NCBI GenBank assembly: GCA_025617745.1
Contig: CM046859.1
Coordinates: 25,719,371 to 25,783,370, forward strand
Source: Heliocidaris erythrogramma
Taxonomy: Eukaryota > Echinodermata > Echinoidea > Camarodonta > Echinometridae
Length of the DNA: 64,000 bases
Direction of reading: 5' to 3'
The notes below the pieces were generated by a model. That model saw only the letters and a list, made by a program, of their open reading frames with translations, did not search any database and was not told the DNA's origin. The position numbers and the translations under genes are program-made. Below, in pieces: positions 13,651-28,010 of the stretch. Numbering within the stretch: position 1 is the stretch's first letter; the number at the start of each line of letters is the position of its first letter.

Positions 13651-15341
13651 ACATTGCTCAGCATGCTGAAATACATGCATCTTTTGACAAAATTCACATA
13701 AAACCTGATTTCAGTATCATAGATCAGTGCACATCTAAAGTAAGTGTTCTTCTGAGTAACTAAATATTTAATTGCCGTTTTCAGTCATAAAAATATCATT
13801 AAAATTGATGGAGAGTGTGTATGATATGCACCATAAAATTTGATGAGTAAAAAGGGGCATGTACACAGGACTGTTTAGGAAATGGCTTAAGATATATATC
13901 CTGATATACACACCAATTAAACTTTTCTTTAAATGAAATACATGTAGAGCATTTTCTCTTCCACAGCTCCAAAATATTAGCATGGGATTTGCTACTGTAA
14001 TGATTTTTTTAAAAAATCTAAGAAATTCAGAATATCAAGAATAGCATACCATAACTGTTTCCAAGAAAGAGTCAAGATACATTTCAAGCTAAGCTGAAAA
14101 TGTGGAAAAAAAAAGAACCAGTAAGAAAAAGCTTACAAAAATGTTGAAATGTTGACCCCATGACATCCACCAAACTCCCACAATGTGACAACTATGCAAA
14201 TCCAACAAAGTTAACATTCTTTTTTTTTTCTTTCAAGTTCAAGAACAGTTCTACATCTTCTACTGATATGGGTGACTGGAAATCATATTCATTAATATCA
14301 GGAAACATATTACATCATTTCATGGAATGTGGTATTTATGAATACCATTGCCAAAGGTATGTGACAGAACTCTTACATCTCTCATGGCCAATTTACCAGA
14401 ATGTGATTTGGTTCACTGTATACCACTCACCACAAAAATAAAGTTTAGAATATCTTTTGAACTAATAATTTTGTTTGTTCTAATCTTTAAAAGAACATAT
14501 CTCAAATTATACATGTACATATACATGTAGTTAAATGTAGTCAGGTAACAAAACCTGAATATTTGACGGATTGCATCATCCTGATGAAAAGTGAGTGGTA
14601 ATAAAAGGAATCAGCAAGAATATACTTCTATAGATCTTCATTATTTTTGTGTTTGCGTCTAATCTGACCCTAATTTCTGAAATCTGGGGTTGAAAACCCA
14701 AACTTTCATTGCCAATTGCATGGAAATTAAACTGAAGTTGATGTTTAAACAATGGTAAATTCTTCCACACGATATGTTTATTCTGATAGCAGATATATGT
14801 ACATGTAGGCTAGCCAATGATTCTAAAGGAACAAAGGATTTTAACGCCTCTCTTTTTTTTCAAACGATGTCCTTCCGCGTAGCGCATTCACCCACCAGTC
14901 TACCTGTTTGGCTGCTCATGCGTTCAAGCTCAACATTGTCTCTCCATGCAAAAAGCAATTAAGTTCATCAGGGCCATATCAGCCTGAGTAACCGTTATTT
15001 ACAGACTCGCTTGGTTTTCTAACCCACTCTTCCCTATCACTCCTTATCTATCTTTTCTTCCTCTGGCTGAAGCCCAGAAACAGACATGTATGCAGAATGA
15101 CTCAAAAAAATTTGAACAATATACATTAGTTCTCTGTCCAGCCGTGGTTGGATGCTTCACTCTTGCTACGTCTCTAATAACCAAGACGTCTCACACAGTT
15201 TGAGCGCAAAATTGAAGCTTAAAGTGGTACACAAACAAGTGCTGCGTCTGAACACACTTGATGTCACTCCTCTCCAGAAGAACTTTTTTTTCTTCTTTAC
15301 AATATCTGTTGCTCTTCCTTTTCTCCCCTCCAAAATTTCTT

Positions 15342-15390
15342 TGGTATCCCCCCCCCCCCCCATCTCTCTTTCTCTCTCTCTCTCTCTGCC
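15342..15390. repeat. C run followed by (TC)n microsatellite
   Basis: A run of about 15 C is followed by repeated TCTCTCTC. Confidence 0.9.
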
Positions 15391-18300
15391 GGAAGAACTT
15401 TTCTTAACCCATCCCTCGCTCTCTATGACCTCTCCAGGAGAACCCATCTGCAGCCGCACAGAACCAAACACCCACTCTACAGATACTTGTGGGTAACCAG
15501 ACCTTGCACGCCATGCTGTTACAGGGATCTACTGTACCTTCTATACTATGTACAACTGTATGTATGCAATGATTCACCATGCAAACTCTCCCTATTGTTT
15601 ATGTGCATCCAGATCATCCTCATTAGAATGATACAGTGCAGCTCAAAAACACCTACACTTATATACCTCTAATTGTAGCAGGTTTTAGTCATTTCACAAG
15701 GCCTTCTTTAAGACCATCATAAATTACTAAAACATTTGTGTTTACTACATTAATTACCTTTTTTTAGATCTATCAAAATAGAAGAGGAACACTTGAACCA
15801 CAAAACCTATGAGAAACAATTCCTTGTGGTCATACTGAAGTCCTATTGATCAGTAAGTGAATTCTGATTAAGGATAACCATCATGGCACTGATTAACAGA
15901 AAATTGTTATATTCTTTTGTAGGGCAATGAAAGAAAACAAAAAATGAAGAAACTACATCCTTACCTGGTGGCTATGCTAACTTCCAATTTAACAGCTAGC
16001 TCTCTGATCGTATTGCTAATTCCAGTCACTACTCAAGATCCTGTGAACATATGGAAAAGGAAAAACATATCTAATTATAATAATCAGTTGTTCAGGTTAC
16101 ATACACATATTCAAACAATGCGATATCTACATACATACATGTTCATGTACATGTACACATCACTAGAGTGGCCTTCGGGACTCGTAAACAAAAGTGAGAA
16201 TATTCTAAATAATTTTACACATCATAAATGAGAGGAATAAGAACAAATGAATAATACACTGTGTATTACAGGTTTATACCGAAAAGTGCAGGGTGGTGAG
16301 TACATCGATATATCAAATAAATAATGAAGAAACACATTTTAGCAGTTCTCTCTCCCCTCTAGTGATTTTCTCCCACCCTCCCCCACAGCCATGAGCGCCA
16401 AACGAGCGACAAATGGGAGTTTGATTGCGCATGGAGCGGAAAAGCCATCAGCTTGGGCTGCTAATGACTTCAAGATCAGAATATGAATCTAAATTGAATT
16501 GCAAGGGGCTACGAAGCTTGATATTGGTGTAGAGGTTACAACAGAGTGTGATGCTGTTCAATACCATGGATCATGGATGTGCTATTGATATATTGGAATG
16601 TTTGAAGAAATATGGTGATGTGGAAAATACAATATCCTTTAATACCAAAATTAAATGAGAAACAGGATATAAAAGAACAAATATATAAAGAGTAAGGTTC
16701 AGAGAAAACATAGAAGAGCAATAACGCAAAGCACAGGGAAAAAAAGAGATTTTTTTTTCTTTTCAATTTCCAAGTACAATAGAAACCAATGTTTTACATA
16801 TTTATGGAGAAAATCCTTGAAATGCAAACAGGCTATGAATTTCCAATCTAATCCAAATTCCTCTATTCACACAAGCTATTCACCATGATAATCATGTTTG
16901 AAAACATTATCAAAAATTCATCCAGATCAGCAAGGTAATCAGTCTCTATGGATAATACAAGCAATTACTCTAAGTTGAAGCGAGTGGAGCGTCTATCGAG
17001 AGAAGCGCAATTCACCAAGGTCATGGACGATTTCGATAGAATACTAAGCGATGAGGCAAAGTGATAGATGATATCACATCAATACATGTACTTTGTGTAC
17101 ACAACCTACAGCCATATCTAATCCAAGGCATTATAGTAATAGGCTGCATTCACAACAAACCGGTAACTTCATTATTTGTCGATCTGCGAGGGGATTCTGT
17201 GTCAAAACGATGGGCGATGCATTGTGTCTCACTACAATAATTGACTAGTGTTGCCGAGAAGGCACAGCTGGTTTAGAGTGTGAGAAAATGAGAAGCGTGA
17301 GTGTTTTATGTCAGTTCAGTAAATCTGGAGACTTCTCAAATTCTTTCCATTTGCAGTATCAAACACTTCGGATATTTCCTCTTGCACTGCCTGACATGAA
17401 AATAAAGTAATGATGAAATAAAATGTGGGCTATTAGCTACATGTAGCTACAGACAAACATTTTCATGATGACTGAGTGTATGTTCACGTTAAAATGACAC
17501 TAACACTGTAGAATCATCACCTAAAGAAAGTACAAAATGTATATGAACATGTACAAAGTTGCCTACATGTACATGTATTGTACATGTACTTTTCCGTTTG
17601 TGTCTGTTGAAGAAATTGAATTTATTGAAATTAATTTCTTTTGTTGTAGACTTTTAAGTATGTACAATCCAATAAATCCATTGTTACTGTTACATACTTC
17701 ACAGATCTATTCCACTTGGTCAAGCATTCCTGATATGAATTTTTTTAATGTTTAGACACTTATTTTATTGAAATTAATTTCTTTTGTACAAATGTAAATA
17801 GACCTGCATTTTGTCCGATAATTCTGACAAACTGCAGCTCACATTTCACTTTTTTTTTTCTAGTACAGTACTTCAGTGATCTGTTCCACTTAGTCAAATA
17901 TTCCTGTCTTTTCCTGTGAAGTGCATCAAATCAATCATGTCCAAGGCTCAATTCACCTGACACTGTTCACCCAGTCTTAACAAATTGCCTTCTCCCTTCC
18001 ACTGAATCATCTTCTCAATATTCATGAGAAAGGCACTCAAAATCAATACCAAATTCTAGAGCTCTTCTTGTCAGTAACCCACAGCCTGGCAAGTAAACCA
18101 CACAGATCCCCAGTCCCCTTCTGTAGGTGCGACCCTATTAGACGAACAAGCTCGAACTCAAGAAATAAAGTAAGAGTTTAAAGTTCCCCATCCCCATCTT
18201 GCTATTAAAAGGTGCTATATACTTGTCATGCACATCCTGCTCGGTCAAGGAATTAGCTCCAGATTCAGAAGATATCATAATCTGATTGTACTTGTATCTT

Positions 18301-18509
18301 CAGTTCTTCACTGCCAAATTAGCCTGGTAATTGGCCACACAGTGGGCTAAATATATTTCACAAACTCCATTTATCTCTAGTTTGTTTGGGACAATATACC
18401 AAGATAATATCCCAATTCAAGCACAAGGGTGACATATTTCCATCTTCACTGTGAATTAGCCGAGGCTACGTGTGATCAAGCTACTTTCCCCAGATCAGAA
18501 TTAGCGGGT

Positions 18510-18713
18510 TACTGTCAAACCAGACATTTTCATGTGCATGAAACTTTCACAGACTTCACAAGCGGTCGAGATTCGCGGAAGTTCCATGCTGCAAAATAAT
18601 CAAATCACAATTGAGACAACACAAAATTATTGCGAAAGTTTCTTGCAGCAAAATTGGCTGCCATTAACCATTTGCGAATGTTTTATGCTGCGAAAGTTTC
18701 TGATGTTACAGTA
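18510..18713. mobile_element. MITE-like element with TACTGTCAAACCAG ends (copy 2, diverged)
   Basis: A 204-bp segment. The ends TACTGTCAAACCAGAC and the reverse complement of TCTGATGTTACAGTA match the element at 4481-4625, as do the internal GCGAAAGTTTCTTGC words. It is longer and more diverged. Confidence 0.65.
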
Positions 18714-18770
18714 TTTTGAAAACTCTGACTAATGAAGACAGGCAAGAAGATCCCCGACAGCTTCTTTTGC

Positions 18771-18802
18771 AGGCAGTGCCGCAGTGCCGCAGTGCCGCAG
18801 TG
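18771..18802. repeat. 8-bp tandem repeat (GCAGTGCC)n
   Basis: Three full units and a partial one lie in a row. Confidence 0.8.
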
Positions 18803-19308
18803 GCATATATACTTCTTTACAGCTGCAGTACTGACTCCAGGTTTTTCATTTCTAGGGGATTTGGAAGCGACTCAACTTCAGACAGTGGGAATCATACAAT
18901 CTGCATTAGATGAGATATATCTCCCCATGACTCAGGCTTACCGATCAAAGTTCTTGTCGACGACGATATATATAACCCCAAACTCTCCCCATATATTTCA
19001 ATCTGAGAAATTCAGTGGGGTCTGATCTGAATATGTACATTAATAACGCTTACATTGTACAATTTCAAGTTTCCAAGAAAATCAAAATTGATTACAGTAC
19101 ATGTAGCCCCTAGCAAATGCGATATGCATTACACATCTTAAATTCAGATGAACAGTTCAGGTCTAAGGCCACTTCCCCAAAAATTATAGAAGGTATTCAA
19201 TATATATGTTCAGCTACTGTACATGCAGCAGGAAAATGTACTTTGTTTGCTCAAATAGGCATTGAAAATATATTTTGGAACAGTTTTGACATCTTAAAAA
19301 ATGTAACA

Positions 19309-19344
19309 AACTGACTCTGATGGGACCCAGGTTCGAATCTCTGA
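19309..19344 (+). repeat. Fragment of the same SINE (B-box part)
   Basis: 36 bases around GATGGGACCCAGGTTCGAAT match the SINE at 19929-20110 almost exactly, without the A box or the tail. Confidence 0.6.
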
Positions 19345-19928
19345 AGCTTCGCTCAAACTGCAAGAATTTTCACTCATCAAGTTTGTAAAATTCATTGATT
19401 TTTCTACAAAATTTGCATTCAACCTACATATACATGTATCTCTGTGAAGGTATTCAGTTAAAGCATTTCCAAAGGGCTCGATTTAAAATATCTTCTTTAT
19501 GCTCAGGAATCGCAGGGTTAATGTTCTGTAGTGATGAATTGTCAATGCTCAACCAAACTTTTAAATGCCATGACTTCACATCTTTCTACCTCATCCTCCA
19601 GAACAATATTCCAGTCGCCATGCCGACCGTGGCATGCCAGCACCTTGCTTTCCGCAGGAAGCTCTTTGAGATTCGTACGACTCTACCGGTTAGAGGACTG
19701 GAAGGGAAGCGTGAGGTTGCAGCGAAACAGGCGGAAATGAAGTGACATGAGACATGGCATTGAAGCCATTCATACAATGAACTGTTTCAGCTGGCAGCCT
19801 TCATAATTCATAACCTTTACATCATCATCAATGTTTCAGGCAGCACTTTTCATTTCAATTAAACATTGATATTATAAGCTTGCAGGCAAATGGTTCAAGT
19901 CAGTCTGGGACAAAGACTATAGGGATCA

Positions 19929-20110
19929 GGAGTTGGTCTAGCGGTAATGTCTACGGGTAGCTCTTCGTATTCACCTACAAACCGACTCTGATGGGACCCA
20001 GGTTCGAATCTCAGTCACGTCTTTTGGATGGTGACGTTAAAGCCTACAGGTCGGTCCCAGACGTATATAATCATATTTGATTGATACACGTCTGTGAAAA
20101 CTCAATTAGA
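19929..20110 (+). repeat. tRNA-derived SINE
   Basis: An A-box-like TGGTCTAGCGG (19934-19944) and a B-box-like GGTTCGAATCT (20001-20011) form an RNA polymerase III promoter. They are followed by a GGATGGTGACGTTAAAGCC tail of the kind seen in metazoan SINEs, and a CA repeat. The spacing between boxes is longer than in a functional tRNA and no cloverleaf can be drawn, so this is a SINE rather than a tRNA gene. Confidence 0.7.
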
Positions 20111-21405
20111 CACACACACACATTAGATATTTGCAAACATATTGTTAAAACTAAGCTACAAATGTAACAACAAGCTGAAGGATCAATATATTGTGCTCCT
20201 GGTTCATCTTGAATGCCGTAGGTTATGAAGACGAGCAATTCCCTGAACAGTACAGGTACAGGTACCTTCTCTTGTCAATGCATTAACATATTTTTTTCAT
20301 GTTTGTGTCATTTCCATGCCATATGCCATGATTCTATGAATATATTCATGCACTGCAAATACCAACAACAAAATTACTAGATTGCTAGATGGTTTGCAGT
20401 ACTTCTGTTGATAGAGATCACTGTACGTGATTTTACCCAACTTGTTTCATTTGCAAATTGAGTCGAGCCAGTCTATTCCTCATTTTTATCATATTGGGAG
20501 TACCAGAGTACAGAAGAGAAGAAAATTTCTTTCCAAATATACCAGTTATAATACAAAGCAAAAAATGGAAAGTCAAATATTCTACTTCACCTAATTTCTG
20601 GAAAAGCTGATTGAGAGTTTGAGATATGGTTCTCCCGTTCTCAGCAAAGCCTAATTCACAAAAATTGTGGCTGTAGCATACTAAATTTAGATCATCTATA
20701 AAACTGTAGGTAATACCTTTAGTATACATGTACGTGTACAAATGTAGGCCAGCATGTATGCACTTTAAATGCATGCCATTGTTTTTAAGGAGGGTGTATA
20801 CCTGACATGTGATAATCATCATGTTGAACATGAGTGTATCATCTTGATGCAGCTAAAGCTTTCACCTACATGTACCGGTACATACATCTCATCCATAGGG
20901 TGCTAAATGTACAACGTGACCTACCTTTACAGTGACCACTTTGGGCCTGCTAGTCAAATTAGAATAAACTCTCTGTCCTACAAGCATTTAAATACAGCAA
21001 GCTGGATATTGAACATTATTGATTAACAGTGATGATTGATTAACTGATTCTACTGTAAAAATAAAGAAGTTAATTGTCTTATCAAGCAAACAGTCATGAA
21101 TTTCTCCCAGGCGTCGGTGTTGATCATGAAGTCAGATATCACTGTATGTCTTCCACTGTATGTTTACATGTACAATGTACATGTGATCTTTCATGGAATG
21201 GGGTTTTTATATCATTACTCTGCATCAAATTCAGGATTATGAAGATATGCAGGTAATCTAACAATCATATCAATGAAAATTTTGAACGATGTATACTCTT
21301 CAATTGTAATGTTCATGGCAGATTTCTGCAGTGTTATGAAATAAATTCATTCATTCATTCATTGGTACAGTTCGTGTACATTCCTTCCATGCCATTTCTT
21401 GAATT

Positions 21406-21462
21406 ACAGAAGGGCATTAACTCTGTGTTAAATTAATCAAGTTAATGCCCTTCTGGCTCTCA
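21406..21462. repeat. Short hairpin repeat, TGAGAGCCAGAA family, copy C
   Basis: CAGAAGGGCATTAAC pairs perfectly with GTTAATGCCCTTCTG, and the right arm extends to GGCTCTCA as in copies A and B. A lone right-arm-like fragment (CCCTTCTGGCTCT) is also present near 9725. Confidence 0.65.
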
Positions 21463-21572
21463 ACACACGACATAAACCTACAATTTACATTGTATGTATG
21501 GAGATGTAATTTAAAATGATGCAAGACCCGCAAGCACAGGTCGGTGGATATATTCCCTTATCCCATCTCCAG

Positions 21573-21635
21573 CCTAACTTTCAACATCGATCAAGTGTCA
21601 GCAATGAACCTCCTGCATGGCAGAGAAAAGACAGG
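21573..21635 (+). CDS. Candidate 63-nt internal exon, low confidence
   Basis: A pyrimidine-rich acceptor (CCCTTATCCCATCTCCAG) precedes 63 in-frame open bases ending at AGG|GTAAAA. The 21 codons read PNFQHRSSVSNEPPAWQRKD and R. The surrounding block (21510-21790) is GC-richer than its neighbourhood. No linked exons can be shown, so it may equally be a conserved noncoding element. Confidence 0.15.
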
Positions 21636-24600
21636 GTAAAACCCGCAGCGCAGAAAGTAGCCTTTCAAATAACCTCGAACCCGAAATCAATTGTTAATCA
21701 GACGCTTTATTTTCGGCAGCCGTTACTTCTGAATGGAGTCTCCAGAAATGTATTGGATGTCACATCCCACCGAGCCACTTTCAAATGAGCTCCATCAGCC
21801 CATTTCAGGTTCAAAAGATCATCAACAAGTAACATGCACGACATCAAGTGAATATATAAGGTATTGCATCAAAGATGGATGAAAAAATGAAACTATTTTC
21901 AACAAATTACATACATGTACATGAAGGTCACATGCTAGAAGCAAGAGCTCCACTTGATCATACCATAATGCCGATGAGAAATGTAATATCTTTTTAATTC
22001 CAGCTTTTGCTCATCCACACTAACTATGCATAAGGTAAGTTCAAACATATTTTTATCATGTCTCTTGGCACTTCATACATGTTTCTTGAATTCAGTCATA
22101 CATGTAGTCTCAATCAAGGCTGGAGTATCTAACATTATTTCATAAACATGCAGTGCAATGTAGGTGATTTATGCAGTGACTGTAGGCACATCCGCAAGAA
22201 CAGCAATGTAAAAGTAGCAAGCTACATAGACACATAGACACGTTTGTATGTGCTTTTGAAATGCAGAGGCTCATCCATGTACATGTATCCTCAAGATTCA
22301 TAACTCCAGACAATCTTCATATTTTTTTAGGATCATCCCACTCAAACATGCATAAAAAGTATCCCAATTTTCCTTCCAATTTTCTTTCTTTCTTTTTGTT
22401 TTACCTCCTTGATTTGTTTGTTCCTTTATGAAAAGTGTATTAAAATATTCCAGGATAGTGTCTTGAAGCTAGCAGCCTCAACCGACAAGACGGCTGCAAA
22501 AGGCTAAAGGTGACTCAAATCTTGGAACTGAAAGTGTGCCTGTTGACTGATCATGTTCCCTTCCAAACAAGCTCCAGAAAAGCCAGTGGAAATTGAACAT
22601 TCAATTCCCCCGTTTGTAACTTGAATCTCTCTGCTATAACCCTTTTCCTTTCTTCAAACTCCTTCCCTCGTCTGTCTCCCAGGCATGGGTGAAATTGAAA
22701 AACCCCATCCAAACACTTCTCGCAAAGTTGTGAAAGGGAGAATCAAAACCGGCGGGAGGGCTTTCGTCTCTTTCGCGCCGAGTTCACACAATGAACAACT
22801 CCTAAAAGAAGTACTGTGAACAGAGCGTTTTTTGCTAAAATTAACATTAAAATACACCATGCAAATTTCTAAGTCAGATATGAAATTTATAAACTTCAAG
22901 TGAATATTTAAAAAATAGATTTAATACATGTACTGTATCTGCAGAGCTGTACTGTGGAATAACTTCAGTATGCTTTTATTTTTAAAAAAGACATTCATTA
23001 GGATTAATTCAATATCTTGTAATACCTGTGTGGTTAGTGAATAACGTACAATTTTTTTTCTCTCTTTTTTATTTTTCTTGGTGGACTTATGGAGTAAACA
23101 ATGCATGAATTTTTCTGTCTATTATCTGAAGAAAAAAAAAGAATTTCTTCAAAATGGGGTACCTGTAAAGTGAACACAGCTTGTCTTCTTCTCTTCCAAC
23201 CCCTCCCCTTTTCTATCCATTCTTCTCTTTCTCAGTCAATACCATATGCCATGTGGAGTTCCATTTCAACAGCAAAGGAATGTTCACAAGGTCCACAATG
23301 GGTCCCCATTTGAATTCGTCACCCCCAAACTATTAACTTCTACTCCAAATCGTTTTCTAGTATTCCTTTGCCCTTTATTATCCTCCATAAACACACTTAA
23401 TCCTTTCCTTCAATTTGGCAACCACCCTCTAGGTATTCTATTCGGATATGCCTTCCAGTTTCTGTCACCTTTCTCACACTCTTCAACCTTGCGGAATACG
23501 AGAATACATAGCCTCCTTTACCATTCTCTACAAATCACCATTTTCTAGAAATCGCAATTTACAATACAATTCGCTTTGAAATGCCTTGTCCTTCAACATG
23601 CGATGGCATCACGTACTGTGACCAAACTATCCTGGAACCATTTTGATTTTTTTTTTCTTTCATATAAACAGTTTGACTACAATAAATAATTCATTTAAGT
23701 CTTCGGGCAGATACTGCAGTCAGATCTGTTTTCATTGGAAGACTTTCACCTCTCTCTAGAATTTGATGGAAGCTGTAAATTAAAATGAGACCTAGATGAC
23801 TGTACACCAAGACATCAATAGAACATTATTCCCCTCTGTAGGAGGTCTTGAGGTTTTACTCAGAACAGAGCACAGAACATCAATGGTAATACATTCAAGT
23901 GGGACTATGAAAACAGTCAAACCACAACTCCCATAATATCATAATAACCAATCCCCCTCCGCATTCAATCAACTTCTCTCTCATCTCCCCACCAAACAAT
24001 GCCCTTTTTCCACTCACTCGCATACCTCCAATGCATAAAGATGTTCTCTATGTAATTTCAATTTCAACTTTCACTCTCCACTACCCAACCACTACATTCT
24101 TCACTTGATCTCTCTCCTACAATAGGCCCATGCAGTATCAACAGTGTTTCCCCTCCTCAATGTTTCAGCACTCGAGATTTTCTCTTTTCTTCTTGGCCAA
24201 ACTGCAACAAAAGATGTTCCATCAATCCACTGCATACAGACAATGAGAAGAGCATCTTTGAGATAAGAATAGAGGGAGTGGAAAGAAAAAACCACAGAGG
24301 CCATTCATCAATGCACTCACTAAACTACAGGTCACCATTCAATAAACATTAACTACACAGTACTTATGGTTCAACAATGTAGCCAGATGTGGACCACATA
24401 TACATAATGTACACTATGATGAAGGATATTACGTAACTGCAAGGATAACATACAGTATATACCCAGGCTGCTCTTTGTTTTCTCTGCTCATTATCAGTAC
24501 AAGTAGATGGGAAGGGAATATTTCATGTTTCTTTGTCCCCTATCTTATGCTGAAAATACAATGGAATTATGTACATGTACAGAGTATTCTTTTTCTTCTT

Positions 24601-26628
24601 GCAGCATTTCATACTCAAAGGTTTCTCCTTTCTGTTTCTTTAATCAGCCCAAACTCTAAAATCTCTCTCGACAGGCTTAACATGTATCTATAGAAGTTAT
24701 TTTTTGCCACATAAAGTACAAATATATGTAGTTATTTCTTCCTACATGTATATGTAGGAGGATAATTCAGTAATACATATAAATGCTGCTTTGCATTTGT
24801 TTTTCAATCTTTTTTGTTGTGTACCAATCACTGTTGATGACATGTAAATATTTTGATTTTTGTCTTTTGATTTAATAAAACATACATGTACAATTAAAAA
24901 AAAACTTTATGTAAAACTCTAGAACCTTTGTCACAAAAACTGCCAATATTCTCATACTGATTCGTAGAAGGATTCTGAAAAGTGCATTTTTTTCTATCTG
25001 AAGGACATGCTTTAAAAGGTGACACAAAGATTTATGATATTCGGTTCCATCGAAACCTGATGCCCTGGCATTACAACATGGGCAACAGACTCCCCGAGCA
25101 GCAAGTATATCCATAAAACATGACAATGCGATGACACATGTGACACTCCAAAATCACTATAATTTCAACTTCTCAACCATTTTTTTTTCCCTCCGCAATC
25201 CCATCCAGTGTCCCTATCGACACAGCGTATCAAATGACTGAAATCCAATTCCATATTTGGAGCAAATAATTGGGTTAAATCTTTACTGTTCGCTCAGGAG
25301 AGCTTGGATGATAATTAGAGCAGGTTGAAACTCTGGCAAATCCACTTGTTACATGAGACTGCGCTTAGGAACCTGTCAGCGGAATGAAATACGCAGCGAA
25401 GGTGAACTGGGGTGAAGAAGTAAGGAATCTTGATGGCAGCAGGGTAGGGACGTGATGCAAGATGAAGACGGTGATGACACATTTGGGAGAAAGGAAAAAT
25501 TCAAAAAATCAGATTGGCAAGATTCTTCAGAAACTGGAAATGGGAGAAATATTTGTTTCAGTTCAAAAAGTGACTATTCTACTTTTACTAGAGTTTCAGC
25601 AAGTCCGAACACCACATGTACATAAATACATGTACATCTACAATGAAATGCATACATGTAGAATCACAGAGCTGTATAACCCTACATGTACATGGTATTT
25701 TCCTCAGACAATCAAATAGAAGAAATGGAAATTGCTGTAAATTGATATCATTTTGGATAGTTTGCCAACCAAACAATAATGTTACTTTGCAGACCTTTTG
25801 TACAGGTTTGTTTAAAATGCCAAAATCCCAATTACTTGAAGAAAGCAACAACATATTCATAATAAAATTCAATCAAAGAATGTTAGCATAATGCAAGTAT
25901 AAATAAGTAAGTAATAAGTATATTATTGAATAGTATATTATAGATATAGACAAGTAAAAATGGCAGAAGAAGAAAGAGAAGAGTAAAATAAAACACAAAA
26001 GAAACAAAAATATAAGATTTATAAAATAAGTATGTGTACAAAGCATAACAGAAAATAAAGAACTCAGGAAGACAGAAGAAACTGACAGATAAATTTCACA
26101 CAGAATAGAGATGCATCACCAATGCAAACTGAGGATAAGACCCAGAAAATTGGAAAATTGAAATTTTGACAGATCCATCCTTCAACCATTTAGCAGACAG
26201 CGTGCATCTACCAAAGAATTTCATTGAAATGCGGATAAGAATAGAAAATGAAGATAAATTTGCATTTACTACAAAGGATAGAAATATGACTAAAGTGAAA
26301 AATACCTTCCTGACGAGAATGGACCTTTTTCTTTTTCTTTTTTCTTTTTTGCAGTGGAGAAAATCAATGAAACACATATGTAAGCTGGGGGCAGTGTTAA
26401 ATATAAGAGGATTATGGGACAGATGGATTAATGTTCATTTCTATATGTAGGTCAAAGATTCCAACAGCAAAAATATGGAACCCTGAAGGTATAAGGGAAA
26501 GCTGATAAAATATTCATAAATCGTGATCTTTTGTCCCCTCTTTATTCTTGAGAATGGAACAGATATATGTGCACTCTAGAAATATGGGGCAATTAGGAAG
26601 ATTGCAAAGCAATGACAAAGTGAGAAAA

Positions 26629-26674
26629 GGGGGAAAGAAAAGGGGGAAAGAAAAGGGGGAAAGAAAAGGTGGAA
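26629..26674. repeat. 14-bp minisatellite (GGGGGAAAGAAAAG)n
   Basis: Three successive near-perfect units occur within a purine-rich stretch. Confidence 0.85.
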
Positions 26675-27075
26675 AAGCAGAGAGTGGAAGAGGCGTGGTA
26701 ACTGGATATAAAGACATTTGAATGATAAGAGACAAATTAATTTAAATGAAACTGTAATCAATATTTAGCCATTCAAGGAATTTGTATAAAGTGGAGAGAG
26801 GGAGGAAAGATGAATGGGGTAGCAGTTTTTCAATAAGAAAATGATGAAAATAATTCAAAGAGGAAAGAAAGGGTAGAAAAACAAAATAAAAGAGCAGAAG
26901 AGGGACTATATGTATACTGTAGATGAAAATATCATTAAAACAAGTACATTTATAAGAAGGACAAAGATAGATGTACATAGAAAATGACAAAGGGAAATTA
27001 AAGGGAAATTAAAGTTGGTATTGATCATTAATCAAGGCAGTCTTTCATCATTGATGTAAATTCTATAGCTAAAGT

Positions 27076-27153
27076 ACTACACTCTTCAGCCCAGAACAAT
27101 AGATTTAATCCCCTAATCCCATTGTTCTGGCGTCAATAGTGTAAGAGTGTAGT
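27076..27153. repeat. Hairpin-forming inverted repeat
   Basis: The outer arms ACTACACTCTT / AAGAGTGTAGT and the inner arms CCAGAACAAT / ATTGTTCTGG are both complementary, giving a 78-base stem-loop with internal loops. It could be a small MITE or an RNA hairpin. Confidence 0.55.
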
Positions 27154-27967
27154 CAGTGAATGCTGACTGGTACTGTACATGTATTTACATTATATTACAT
27201 GTGCATGACTTAAATGACAAACTTATCAACATTCTTAATTTGTAAACAAATCTTTCTGCATATACTGGACACGGCGCCATTTGGAGAGCATTATCTGGGC
27301 CATGTACCACTATCAGGTAATATTCACCACTTGAATATGTCTAGCAACCCCCTGTGGTGTTTGATGTTAGCAGACCAAATTATCAGGGTTAATTTGTGTG
27401 AAAACAATGAAACATCCTTCGGTATTTAGTTTCAGGACAGAGATATGATCTATTAACTAAAGTTTAAGTGTCTACAGTTCCACATCGGAACCCATGCCAT
27501 GCCTACAAGTCTGTCATAAATTTTGCATGGAAATAAAATGATACAATGGCACATGTCACTGTAAGCATTCAGATCTTTATGCGTCACATACAAATACATT
27601 ACATATTGGCAAATGTATATTGAACAATAAACTATATTATGTGTCTATAGAATCCCACAGAGACCTTTTAACCCATTTGCTATAGATTATTTAATCCATT
27701 TAAAATTTATTGTCAACATTTCCGTTTGGTATAATGCATCCACTCTATGCTGTTTAGATAATTAAATTTTAGATGGTCCAGACAGAAATTTAGAACATCC
27801 AGTAGTACAAAAGTTACACATAAAGTCGTATATAGGCCCTACATATTTACCTGTTTTCCAGAACATTGAGATCTTCCATAATATAAATATATACATGTAC
27901 ATGTGTATTATCTCATCATGCATTTCTGCCACAAGAAGAATACATACATGAACATGAATATGATGAT

Positions 27968-28010
27968 GATGATGCAATAGCAATCAACCTGATGATGCAA
28001 TAGCAATCAA
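27968..28010. repeat. Short direct duplication
   Basis: GATGATGCAATAGCAATCAA occurs at about 27968 and 27991, next to a GAT trinucleotide repeat. Confidence 0.75.

Larger units (their letters stand above)
11557..18509. other. AT-rich noncoding DNA with local duplications
   Basis: No recognisable gene. GC-richer unique islands lie at about 11570-11880, 16370-16480 and 17150-17300. Many ACATGTACATGT words occur. Confidence 0.6.

Noticed and set aside
19934-20015. tRNA gene
   Set aside because: A- and B-box motifs are present but spaced too far apart and no cloverleaf forms; the tail marks it as a SINE.
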